In this document: positions 24,495-35,019 of the stretch, in pieces
Layout: every line of letters starts with the position of its first letter
How positions within the stretch are numbered: the first letter of the stretch is position 1
Assembly (NCBI GenBank): GCA_033297075.1
Contig: MU858229.1
Location: forward strand, 1-64,000
Reading direction: 5' to 3'
DNA: 64,000 nucleotides
From: Rhypophila decipiens
Lineage: Eukaryota > Ascomycota > Sordariomycetes > Sordariales > Naviculisporaceae
Program-made: the position numbers and the translations under genes
The notes under the pieces: model-generated
Seen by the model: the letters and a program-made list of their open reading frames with translations, nothing else
Databases searched by the model: none
What the model was told of the DNA's origin: nothing

Positions 24495-25656
24495 CTTGAA
24501 GGTTTGTATGTGAGCGAAATAGTTATGTGTAGTTGTTGGTGATACAGGTGATGTCCTCGGGCGGACACGACGAGAGCAAGAGTCGGGATGCGAAGCTCAG
24601 GAGAGTTGCGATGCGAGGTATTAAGGCGGTACGGATTGGCGCAGGTATTCAGTAGGAACGGTTGGATTTATCTGGTGGAAGTACCCAGTGCTGTAGAAGG
24701 CTCGCCGGTAATTGATTAGAGGAGTATTTGGTGTTGACGATGTCGGACTTGATTCACCTGGAGCTTCAAGATAGTGGAGGTATCCGTCTGCCAGGACCTG
24801 CCTTAGCAACCCCCCTGCACCGCATCATCCCAACCAACAAGTCCAGCAGGCACTGATACCAAAGTCAAGCCACACAGAACCCCACTATGGAGCCTCAGAC
24901 TGCATTACGTAACCAGCCTCCCGCTTTCAGCTCCCAGAAATTGCGTCAGCCGACGATCCCAGCCAGCCACGACTGGAGGGCGGGTGGCTTGATCGTCGGC
25001 CGTGACAGCCCGGCCGCGTTCAGTGCATTGACAGGCAGTGGACAGCGCTTGCAGCGCCCGAGTCGGTTCGTCAGGCGTTGACATTTGACATTGACAATGC
25101 TTCCGCCTTCGTATCCATAGCAAGCCAACTCGGGTCATGTGGATGAATCAAAGTTGACATATATTTCCCGATCTCCTTTGCACATTTTTAAACTAAAGAT
25201 CAGATCTGTTCCGTTCCATTTACTACTTCCTCGCGACGTTTACAAAGAGTGTGCACTCCTGTGACACTCTCACGACGGCTAAGAAGCAGCGGACAGGGGA
25301 CCTCAACGGTTGGCCAGGCCCCTTTGCAAGTGTCTCAACTGTTTTTGGAGTGGCCTCAGGTCGCAGCACGTCGCCCAATCCCGCACCCCATGATCACCAC
25401 AACCTGCTCGTCCTACCTGCCATATCGTCATTGAATACTCGAGATCTTGAGCAATACCTACGAGATATCTTGTCTCTTCCTGTGCACTTCGCGACCGCAA
25501 CGGCTTCGCTACAGAATACCATACCGACCATCCTCAAACTATCCACTTCACGATCAAGTCCTGTTCTTAGTCCGCTCCTCATGCCCATGGGAGGACAATA
25601 GGAAGAACCGCCACCTCGCTTCGGCCGACGGGTGATTGCCGTTGCTTTTGACGACA
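24495..25656. promoter_or_regulatory. Shared upstream region of vma4 and the NIPA-type transporter gene
   Basis: The two start codons face away from each other 1.16 kb apart, so this stretch should contain both promoters. I see no open frame with a recognisable domain and no clear TATA box. The location is the only support for a regulatory role. Confidence 0.5.
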
Positions 25657-27607
25657 ATGGGCCTGATTGATGGCATCTCCCCTGGTGGGGCTCTGGCGGT
25701 AAGTTTGGTTTCGCAGCTTCTGGCAACTGGTCCTTACACGTTTGCTGATATCTTGGTGCTTTATTGGCATCTTACAGCTTGGTATCATTGTCGGCCTCTT
25801 GTCGGCGAGCGTCCAGAGCCTGGGAATAACACTGCAACGAAAATCGCACATCCTCGAAGACGAAAAGGGCCCATACGATATCAGGCGACCGCCCTACCGA
25901 AGGAGGAGATGGCAGCTGGGCATGGGAATGTTTCTTATAGCCAATGTGGTGGGGAGCTCAATACAGATAACCATGTTGCCCCTTCCGGTGCTCTCAACAT
26001 TACAGGCGTCAGGACTGGTCTTCAACTCGATATACGCCACCCTCATCCTTCGGGAACCGTTCACCAGGTGGTCCTTGTGGGGTACCATGCTCGTATGCGG
26101 AGGTGCCGTCCTGATTGCCATATTCGGCGCGGTACCTTCTCCGGCGCATTCGTTGAGCGAACTCCTAGACTTGCTAGGAAGACGACCTTTTATTTTGTGG
26201 ATGTCCTTCCAGGCTCTGCTTGTCATTGCCATCGGGGTCACAACCGAGTCGGTCGTTCACTTTACCAAGCTTATGCAGGACGCCAGGTTTCGGCTCGCGC
26301 GAGGTTTCGCATACGGTTGCATAAGTGGCATACTGTCTGCGCATTCTTTGCTTGTGGCTAAATCTGCCGTCGAGCTGATTGTGAGAACAATCGTCGACGG
26401 CGATAACCAGTTCGTTCATTGGCAATCATGGATGCTTGTCATCGGACTGGTCGTACTGGCTCTCAGTCAGTTGTACTATCTACATCGTGGTCTTAAGCTG
26501 GTCTCGACCTCGGTACTCTACCCCCTGATCTTTTGCATTTACAACATCATTGCTATTCTGGACGGGCTCATCTACTTCCGCCAGACCGACTCCATCAGTC
26601 CTTTGGATGCCTGCCTCATCACGCTTGGCACCGTCATCCTTTTGACTGGCGTCCTGGCGTTATCGTGGCGGCTTAACGACGAGCAGCATACGCCTGGAGT
26701 TGGGCAGTCCAATCTCGCGCCTGGTCTCGGGATGGTCGAGGACACGGACGGAGAGGAGGAAGAGGAGGAGTTATTACTCGGTTCGAATCTGAGAAACGAG
26801 ATGGAGGACGAGACATCGTCTACCCAGCAGACTGGATACTCGACTTTCAACAGGCCCGTGCTTAACGGGGCAGTCTCCGAGATCGTACCGCCTGCCGGAA
26901 CAACACCACAGAGGAAACGATTCTCACTGGCTGGTAGGGCACTTACAAGCCCAGCTCCACGGTGGGCTGAGCGCGCAGAGATATGGGGCGAGCTGGAGGA
27001 CCGTGATGTGCCAGAGTCGCCGTCGCCCATTACCAGTAGACGGAGAGCTACGACGCTGGGTACAGGTGACCCCTCTTCACCTCTGGTTCCCAGAAGGAGT
27101 TCCTTGGACCTCTATCGCGATGAAGAGGCCGGACCCAGCGCAGACCCTTTGCTGGCTTCAAACCCCCGAGGGGCTTTTAGGCGACGGCGGAAGTCGACTG
27201 GATTCCCCGGGTTTACTGCACGGCGAACAGTCAGCAGTCGGAAGGGCTCGGGCGGGGGCGGCTTACAAGACTTCTTGAAGTTCAAATGGTGGGGCAGTAA
27301 GAACAAGCAAGGAAATAAATCGAGCACAGCGATATCAGGTAGGCCAGAATTCGGCCAACGGCTGGCACATTCGCCGAGTCCGAGTCCAAGACCACGGCCG
27401 GTCTCGGATTCAACGTGGGCCGTGTCAAGATACAGAGATGAGGAAGAACAAGGCGCCGCGTCGTCGTCGTCGGATCGGAGGCATGTTTCTGCCAGGTTTG
27501 AGGAGCCATCTGCGCTGGGTGGCATACCTGGAGCAGAACCGTCACCACAAACTGGGGAAGCAACTCAGAGTGGTCGGAATGCTGGCGACGGTGACCGCGG
27601 GCCATGA
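25657..27607 (+). CDS. NIPA-type magnesium transporter (DUF803)
   Basis: Multi-pass carrier of the NIPA/DUF803 family, whose animal members transport Mg2+. Exon 1 (25657-25698) encodes only 14 residues, MGLIDGISPGGALA. A 79-nt intron follows and exon 2 runs 25778-27607, for 623 aa in total. About nine hydrophobic segments lie between residues 15 and 330, with the family blocks LGITLQRKSH, the QITMLPLPVLSTLQASGLVF region, LLVAKSAVELI and YPLIFCIYNIIAILDGLIYF. The remaining 290 residues form a cytosolic tail that starts with an acidic run (EDTDGEEEEEE) and continues Ser/Arg/Pro-rich. Family members without such a tail are about 400 aa, so the extension probably serves regulation or sorting. Substrate specificity is taken from the family and not shown by the sequence. 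Confidence 0.88.
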
Positions 27608-28629
27608 ACACGTCCGCGGAGTAGGATACCTCTTAAATATACTAATGAAACTATTTTATTTGTTCAGATTTAGCAAAAATATTTTTGTCATGCTTTTTGG
27701 TGGTTGCCTGTGTGCATGTGTGCCGTCACTGTTCGGATTACAGCCCCAGAACAGATTAGGAGTCTCTTCATATCCCACTCATATGCCGGACCCTGGCGGT
27801 ATCAAACCTGAACACCGAATGGAATAGTGCGAGTGGACTTGGATTGTCATAGGCAGGTCTCAAATTGGTCAAGATCTCTTGTGTCTTAGACAATAGAAAT
27901 AACCCGCTAACCACCAGATCGACTAGGTAATCTATCTATATATAAAAGCCCACGGAAAAGAGTTATGGGCTAAACTAAAGAGAAGAAAAAAGACATTGAA
28001 ATGCAAAGAAATGCAAAGGGGGTATCTTGCGTACGTATTCGCCGCCCATCCATAAAAACAGCCAGAGAAGCTCGAAGACAAGGAAAGAACGAGGAAACCC
28101 GGAGCAAAAGTCCCTCATAAAGCCACATGTGACATGATGCTAGTTGCCAACCGCCATCCGGAGAACGGGGAAGGTGCAAGAAGCCACGGGACACAAGTCT
28201 CCTTCCCGCAAGGGAACCTGAAAATGTCACCAGAACAGATCTGTACCCACTCCTCGACATTACAATCCTCAACCAAATGACCACCGGTCACCAATCATTG
28301 CCAAACCTTCTTTTCACCTTGCTCAAAAATCTGCCACACCTTGCCCAACATTCTTCCACACTTCGCTCAGCACTCCCTGACATCTTTCTCCAGACTCTAT
28401 CTGTACCAAACGCCAATATCCACGCAAATAAAGCACGAACGCTAATTAGAACAAGTTTCCTTATAAGAAAGAGCCCCTTGACCGAGCAAGAACCAGGACG
28501 GCCATTCCTAGCCAACTTTGATCATTGTAGCCAATACGACCATGCACCACATCCAAATGCTGACCAACAAAGGGCAAATAGCAGCATAGCAGCGTGGCAA
28601 AAGGCAAAAGGCAAAACAACAGAGCAAAC
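27608..28629. other. Convergent intergenic region between the NIPA gene and rid
   Basis: This is about 1 kb between two convergent stop codons. I see no gene, repeat or RNA signature in it beyond a short AT-rich stretch around 27920-27960. Confidence 0.6.
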
Positions 28630-30912
28630 TCAGTCAATCTCCATCGGGTCATCAACCGACAACCCCGAGCCACTAAATGTGGAGGCAGATTCGCTTCTCT
28701 CAAGGGTCTGCCCTCCTCTTCTTCTCCTTTGGGGGACGGGGACATATTCATCAACGTCGATAAGTTCACCGTCGACGTCAGAGCCACTAAGCGTACCCGA
28801 AGAAACGGACCCGCTTCTCCCAATGTGCCTTCTTCTCCTTTGGGAACCGGGAACATACTCCTCGACGTCGATTGGTTCAGGATCGATCTCGTGAACCCGT
28901 ACCCCTGGCGGAGGGTATCCTTTCCGTCGATTCTGAATCCCATCAATCTTGTCAAGACAAGCTATCAGATGCTCATAAAACACCTTGACGACCTTTGGGG
29001 GGAAAGCGTTACCGATCTGCTTTTTCTTATCGGTTTTACTGCCCACAAACTTGTGTTCAAGTGGGAAGCCCTGGAGCGCAGCAAATTCAAGGATGGAGAA
29101 CTCTCGTTTTCCATCCCAGTGATGATTGTTGTGGCCGCCGCCACAGGTGATGGTGTTCATAAGCCTATCTGGGTCCCATGGTGGCTTTGGGTTTCTCAGT
29201 GGGAGGTAGTAATGATCTTCCCCAAAATCCCAGTCCCAGTCCAGGTGGGCAATGGCTTTCCGGGCCGAGACGAATGGCTTCAGCCCGTGGTGACCATGGC
29301 GGTCCAGACAGTGTGTGGGTTTGGGAAAATCAGGGAGAGTTTCACCCGGACCGGCTCCCAGGATAATAAGTCGCTTTCGCGGTTGTGGTAGGCCGAAGGT
29401 GGCAAGGTTGACGACTTGCCACCTGATAGAATAGCCCAACTCGACAAAGTCGGCCATCAGCCGACTGAAGTGGTCGTTGAATCTATCATGAAGGATTCCG
29501 AAAGTTTGTTCCAGAGTAAACATTCTGGGTTTAAACTTTTCAAGGAGACCCCCACAGGAGAACAGGATGGCCTCGTTCATGGCATCGTTTTTCCCAGGGA
29601 CGGTGTGGGCCGGCGACCACACCTGACACGGAGGCGAGAGATGTAGGATGTCGACGTGACCCACGCCGGGATTGCTGATCATATCGGTGACATCCGAGTG
29701 ATAGACCTTGGTTTCGGGGGCAAAGTTTGTTTCTAACGACTGGACGGCTCGATCCCAGTTGTCAACTGCGAACTCGACAAAAGCCCCAGCCATCGTCATG
29801 CCCCGTGATGCGCCGCCCCCTCCCGCAAAAGTATCACCGGCTGTATACATTTGCCCTGGTCGAAGTTGCGTCGTGTCGCTCCTCTGGCTCCGCGGGTCCG
29901 GTACATATGAGCCCCCTCTCCGCCGACCCCCGCGCCAGCGGCCACCACGCCACTCTACCCTCAGATCGTCGCTGGCTCGTTTGTACTTTTCTTCAACTAC
30001 CTCGTCCTCGGGTACACGCTCAACAGCCCATTCATGCGGCCTGCGCTCTCGCATCTTCTCCTGGCCATTGTAGTATCGTATATACCGATGCCGACAGACC
30101 AAGAGCCCGAAATCGTGAATATACCCGGGCCTATTGAGGTTGTACCGCGCAAATTCTTCCCTTTCGTACTTGAACTCGGGGTAGCCGGCATTGGTCACCC
30201 TCAGCTCCCGGAAGGGACCTAGCAGTTTCACGGGAATGTCGACAAGGCACTGCTCCTGCCACGGCCGCGGGTCCGTCAGGTCCACGTTGACAATGTGCAC
30301 CAGCTCGTTAAGCTTCCTCGGAAACTTCTTGTCCACATTCTTCGCTCTAGCGTACAGTCTGCCGCGGAAGACAGGCGGATCTCCGGTACCAAACAAAGGC
30401 TGCAGAATATGTACGATCTCGAGGAACTCCGCATGGAAAAAGTCGTGGTGCAGCTTGTAGAGAACATCGTGCTGGTCTTCTGTTGCGTAGTAGTTTATGA
30501 TTTGGAGTACTTTTCCCGGCTTGGCCACGAAGCCGCCTGGTAACTTGTACTCGGGCAGGGTCCGCAGAACTACGGGTGGTGACGACGTGCCGATCTTCTG
30601 GCGGTGGTCGGCGGCTTCGACGACGATCAGATCATCTGTCAGGTCGATCACCTCGGCGAGCTCGCCAAAGAGGTCATTCTCGGCGGCTTCTTGCTGGATG
30701 AGTTCTTCGAGGTCGATTACTTCTGGGTCGTCGTCGTCATTTTCGTCGGCGATGTAGGTGGTGGTGACTTGCTGTTGCCGGACTGGTCGATTGTGGTGGT
30801 GGTGGTGGTGGCCGATGATTATGTCGTCGCTGTTGTCGTCATCGTCTTCAATCAGGATGGGGCCTTGTTCATGATAGCGGAGAGCAGCTGGTTTTCTGCC
30901 GCGTCTGACCAT
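28630..30912 (-). CDS. rid: RID-like DNA (cytosine-5) methyltransferase
   Basis: Intron-free 760-aa protein of the fungal RID/Masc1 cytosine methyltransferase family, which is needed for RIP in Neurospora and MIP in Ascobolus. The N terminus has acidic runs, a natural run of six histidines (35-40) and two VIDL motifs (about 65 and 88). Catalytic motifs are in order: motif I TFAGGGGASRG (361-371), motif IV SPPCQVWSP with Cys429, motif VI with EQT (468-470) in place of the usual ENV, QPRKRL (510-515) and motif X QIGNAFPP (632-639). The EQT variant separates RID/Masc1 enzymes from DIM-2 and DNMT1. The tail after about 660 repeats an I-D-V-E/D-E-Y-V-P block followed by four arginines. The length is slightly below Neurospora RID (about 845 aa). 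All key residues are intact, so I expect a potentially active RIP enzyme. Confidence 0.93.
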   Translation of the reverse strand: MVRRGRKPAALRYHEQGPILIEDDDDNSDDIIIGHHHHHHNRPVRQQQVTTTYIADENDDDDPEVIDLEELIQQEAAENDLFGELAEVIDLTDDLIVVEAADHRQKIGTSSPPVVLRTLPEYKLPGGFVAKPGKVLQIINYYATEDQHDVLYKLHHDFFHAEFLEIVHILQPLFGTGDPPVFRGRLYARAKNVDKKFPRKLNELVHIVNVDLTDPRPWQEQCLVDIPVKLLGPFRELRVTNAGYPEFKYEREEFARYNLNRPGYIHDFGLLVCRHRYIRYYNGQEKMRERRPHEWAVERVPEDEVVEEKYKRASDDLRVEWRGGRWRGGRRRGGSYVPDPRSQRSDTTQLRPGQMYTAGDTFAGGGGASRGMTMAGAFVEFAVDNWDRAVQSLETNFAPETKVYHSDVTDMISNPGVGHVDILHLSPPCQVWSPAHTVPGKNDAMNEAILFSCGGLLEKFKPRMFTLEQTFGILHDRFNDHFSRLMADFVELGYSIRWQVVNLATFGLPQPRKRLIILGAGPGETLPDFPKPTHCLDRHGHHGLKPFVSARKAIAHLDWDWDFGEDHYYLPLRNPKPPWDPDRLMNTITCGGGHNNHHWDGKREFSILEFAALQGFPLEHKFVGSKTDKKKQIGNAFPPKVVKVFYEHLIACLDKIDGIQNRRKGYPPPGVRVHEIDPEPIDVEEYVPGSQRRRRHIGRSGSVSSGTLSGSDVDGELIDVDEYVPVPQRRRRGGQTLERSESASTFSGSGLSVDDPMEID

Positions 30913-33663
30913 GTTTTTGGACTGAAGGAAGGGACGAGTAAGATGTTAGTTTGTTTGAGTTTATGAGTGGAAAGGGCACGATGACAGGATGAATTTCGTG
31001 GGGGAGTGAGTGAACTTGTCGGGTAGTGAAAACAGGTTGGCGGGGAGACGGGTGAGTTTAAGGTTGGGTAAGTGAGAGAGAGATGAATGGGCTGTAGCTC
31101 ACGACACGCGAGTGAAACTGGGTAACATGGCCGGTCGGTGAGTTACTTACGGTAGCGGCTTGAGGTTTGAATGGCAGGTAGAGACTGAGAAGCACCGAAA
31201 TCCACCTGGTGACGGCGGTTTGGTCGGATGTCGTCGTCTGGGGGTGGTGGTGTGCAGGAGACGACGACCTGTTGTCGACGGGCCTTCTTTGTCTGGACGT
31301 TTGACAGGACTGTCTGTAAGTGTGACGGAGAAGCTAGTCGAAGGGCCAGATTGAACAGAAGCGCTCGCTCGTTTCCCAAAACCAGTGAGAGAGAAAGAGA
31401 GTGTTTGCGTTGAGGGAAGAATTTATTTAAACGCTGTTGTTCTCGCCTGCTGGACTGGATGCTTCTCAAAGAAAGACGTTGTTGAGGGGTGGCCCTGACA
31501 ACATAATATTCTTTACTATTTGAAGGAATAGAAGAGGAAGAGGAAAGGAAAGAGGAGGGAATTTATAGAGAAGGGCGGGCTAGAAACTTTTTTGGGATAC
31601 TATGTGATTTATTTTTTTCCATCTCTTCTTTTATTCCTGTTGTTCCCGTGTGGTTTTGTCTATTGTTTCTTATCTCTGGCGTGCTTTGGTCAGGCTCGGG
31701 TGGGAGGTAGGCAGGTGAGAAGATTCTGATCGAGGGTCAAGAGGCCATTTGCTCTTGTTCTTTCGTCTTGTATTGATGTGTTGTGCTGTGATGAGGCTGT
31801 GATGTGTTTTTGTTATGCTGAGATGGAAGATATATGTGAGAGTCAGGTCAGGGGGGTTAAATGTAAAATCACTTAATACTTGGGGGGATCATATTGTTTG
31901 GTCAGGATGATGATATTGTTTTCTCTTCCTCCTTGAATACGAACTATAGACATGAATGTACCGTCTGTTTGTATCATCTTTATTGTTGGCCTTGATCATG
32001 GCTTTTTGGCTGCTCGCCTGCCTGATCTTGACGGTTGGCCATTGGCAGGAGGAGTGTGCAAGTCATTGTGGAGAGAGAAAAAGGGAGATCAACACTGTGT
32101 GAATCACTTTAGTGGCAGAGAGGATACCATCGGACGGAATATGCTAAAGGCAACTACCCCTACGCATACCATAGAGAGGCTGATAACTCTTGGTACCTTT
32201 CAACCATTCTATAAGAAGAAAGATGAAGCGAGGTTGAGGCCTGGGTGGGTTTACCCTGCACAAAGTAGTGAACAGATGGAAGTCATACTGAGGGTGATAT
32301 CATATGAGATGAATGGTTTTGATATGGTCTCTAGGTCATGATAACAGCTGGCCTGTGCGGAAAGCGTGGGCGATGACGACGCTGAGGTAGAATGAGACGA
32401 GACGAGAAAGGAAAGTAAACCTTTACATTACTCAAGCCAGGAGACCAGATATAAATCTCACTATAAATGGAGACCAACAATGGCTCTGTCAACTCTTGTA
32501 AGACAGATGTTGCTCCAACACAAGTTGTTGTTTGGGGGGGGGGCAGGGGGGGCAATCTGTTTGCTATTTTATAGCCAAGTTTAAGAAACCTCTTTATTCT
32601 TCCAAAGCAGTGACAGTGACTGTAGAAATTATTCTCGCTCGTACCTTTTATCATGATCCACGGAGGGGGTGAGAAGACCTGTCCTTGTCGGCCCCCTCTC
32701 ACCCACACACCACCGGGCAATGAAGACGAGCAACATATTTGCGTCCATGCTGCTGAGTTTCTGAGAATGTGTCTTTGGCCAAGATGCGACCTAGCATTTG
32801 AAATCGTGAATGCGAACACCGGTCGTTTCGGCGTCATAATATACATGTTGATTCATTCATATCGCCGCAGGGAGGCCACATGGTCGTACAAACACGGGGT
32901 ATTTGTTTACAGCTCCTTTGAGCTCCGTAGATGTGAGGTGAGGAGCAACTAGAAACAGCGATCGCGGGGAAACACATCGATTAAGGAAGTCTATATAAAT
33001 AGTTTGTTGTTATCAGTTGATTGGATAAAACCCCCCTTGCCGTTTCATCACAGTTTGTTACCGAGAAGAACACGCAGCGGCTGGGAAAAGCTTGAACGAA
33101 TCGTGTTGTGTGCCTGCATCATTTCCAAGTTTTTATCTCGCGGCTTCCCAGCCTGGAGTGGAAAGTCTTGGCACAACACCAAGTACACTACATACTGCTG
33201 CCCTCGGAGTTGGGTTGTCTACTGGCTCAAAAATGAGGTGTGAAATGATCTCCATACACCTTCGATAGTCACTATATATGTATATATTCAATCTCTTACA
33301 TGCGTTAAAAGGACAGGTTTTATGGCTAGGTTGTAAACCCGGACATCTTCACCTTCGTCACTATCACCGAATGCTGGGTGCTTTGCGCTGTGATCAAATT
33401 TCGTTTTCATGGTAGAAAATATTCCCAAGATCTTGCCATCTTCCTTGGTGATATATGGCTGTTTTGCAGATCCAGCCCAAAATGCTTGTATGCCCAAAGT
33501 TAAAAAGAAATAGCCCGTCTCGCCCTTCTTTCAAACAGAAGGCGTATCTCCTCATATGTTTCGCGGCCTTGGGCCTCTTTGTGAGAAGAAGCAACGGTTG
33601 AAAAGAAGCACCATGGTCCTGAACCCTTGTCGTCGAAAGAATCTCCCAGTCCCCCACAGACCC
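30913..33663. other. Intergenic region upstream of rid and downstream of the glycosylase gene
   Basis: This is 2.75 kb between two minus-strand genes. It should contain the rid promoter and the glycosylase 3' end. It has G runs at about 32534-32552 and purine-rich stretches near 31380-31570. Open frames are short and show no domain, so I call no gene. Confidence 0.55.
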
Positions 33664-35019
33664 TTAGGCTTCCTCAGCAACTTCATTGCCATCCTTTCTC
33701 CTATCAAGTAAATGCTCCAACGGGCAATCCGGTGCCTCTCTCCATTCCTTCGTTCCAGCCCTTGTCGCCTTCCTGCACTTGAAGCACTGTTGGCCGTGAC
33801 GGATGAACAACTGGTGCAGGCCGTACTTCAAGTGATCTGGCACCTTGACGTCCCCATGCCTGAAGCAGTTGTCGGCGTCGGCTCGGTGCGGAACCCAGCC
33901 CAGCCACTGGCAAAACCGAAGAACATGTGTATCGACCGCCCACACAGGGATCTGTAGACAGAATAGAGTCACACACGCCGCCGTCTTGATCCCTATCCCA
34001 GGGTATGCGACAAGTCGAGCTAGTGCATCATCTTTGCTCATGTGGCGCAAGTGGTCCAGTGCCAACACAACAGGACCGCGCGGTGCCCCCTTCGGCATCA
34101 TCTCCAAGTTCTCTTGGTAGACCATGTCAAGAATCGTCTTCATGTTCTTCGCCTTGGTCGGTCCACTACCCGCCACCTTCACCTGGCCCACGAGCTCCTC
34201 GTGCGAGCCAAGCCGGACCTTGTCCCAGTTGATGCTGCCGGCCCCGGTACCGAGCTCAGAGACACCATAGTGCTTCGCCACGTTCTGGATCGCCTTGTTG
34301 GCAAGGGGCATCATCGTGTTTCCACTGATGAGCGTTCTCACCAGGGCGTCCATCAGGCAAGGAACCTCTCCACACCCGGCAACTTCGAGCGAGGCTGGTG
34401 GGATCACACCGGGCGGTTTCACCTCGCCATGCGCCTGGGCGAGAATCCGGTATACCTCCTCGCACGCTTCTGGGGTTGGTTGTTTCCTGTAAATGTAGGG
34501 TGAGAAGCCAGGAGTCAGGCCAGATGGATTACTGGGCCCTCGCTTGATCTGCATCTTGAAGTCGGGGTCAAGAATCTGCGTTGTGTCGACCTCAATTGCG
34601 GCGGCGACCTTTTGAGAAATGCCATCTTTTGTGACGAGTCCCTTTATGACCAGGAGCTTTCGAACGGCTGGTTTCGAGGTATCTGTAGCAGGCGTTGATT
34701 CAGCCTTGACTACTTTGGCTTCTTGGGTTACCGGTAAGCTGTCTGAGCTTGCCAGTTCGTTTGACTGTGTGATACGGCGGCGTTTAGTAGGTGGCTCGAG
34801 TGCGACAGTGTCTGCCACATCTTCTTGCCGTTGCAATTTATCACTCGGTGGGACAGGGACCTGAGCCTTGGATACTCGGAATGAGAGCCGAGTTTGACGT
34901 GTGGTCGCGGCCAATGAAGCCTCGGGATTCGATATTTCGAGATTCTTTGTGGAGCCGGCAGAATTTAGGTCGACTGTGGCTTCGCCAGTCGCGAGTTTTG
35001 CAGTACGGCGGGTGCGCAT
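33664..35019 (-). CDS. HhH-GPD base-excision DNA glycosylase
   Basis: Intron-free 451-aa protein with a disordered basic N terminus (1-160; PTKRRRIT at 76-83 may be a nuclear signal) and an HhH-GPD domain (about 215-440). The helix-hairpin-helix is YPGIGIKTAACV (339-350) with Lys345 where endonuclease III has its Schiff-base lysine, and WAVDTHV places the catalytic Asp at 363. This pair predicts a bifunctional glycosylase/AP lyase. The four-Cys iron-sulfur loop of Nth is not present in its normal spacing: only C-X2-C (412, 415) and C432 are found, plus an isolated C385. The substrate is unknown. A canonical 177-nt intron-like segment at 35363-35539 may be a 5'-leader intron of this gene. It lies 2.75 kb upstream of rid in the same direction and is divergent from sen1. 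Confidence 0.88.
   Translation of the reverse strand: MRTRRTAKLATGEATVDLNSAGSTKNLEISNPEASLAATTRQTRLSFRVSKAQVPVPPSDKLQRQEDVADTVALEPPTKRRRITQSNELASSDSLPVTQEAKVVKAESTPATDTSKPAVRKLLVIKGLVTKDGISQKVAAAIEVDTTQILDPDFKMQIKRGPSNPSGLTPGFSPYIYRKQPTPEACEEVYRILAQAHGEVKPPGVIPPASLEVAGCGEVPCLMDALVRTLISGNTMMPLANKAIQNVAKHYGVSELGTGAGSINWDKVRLGSHEELVGQVKVAGSGPTKAKNMKTILDMVYQENLEMMPKGAPRGPVVLALDHLRHMSKDDALARLVAYPGIGIKTAACVTLFCLQIPVWAVDTHVLRFCQWLGWVPHRADADNCFRHGDVKVPDHLKYGLHQLFIRHGQQCFKCRKATRAGTKEWREAPDCPLEHLLDRRKDGNEVAEEA

Noticed and set aside
30780..30812. GTG/GGT trinucleotide run as a possible regulatory microsatellite
   Set aside because: It is the codons of the six-histidine run in rid and needs no separate explanation.
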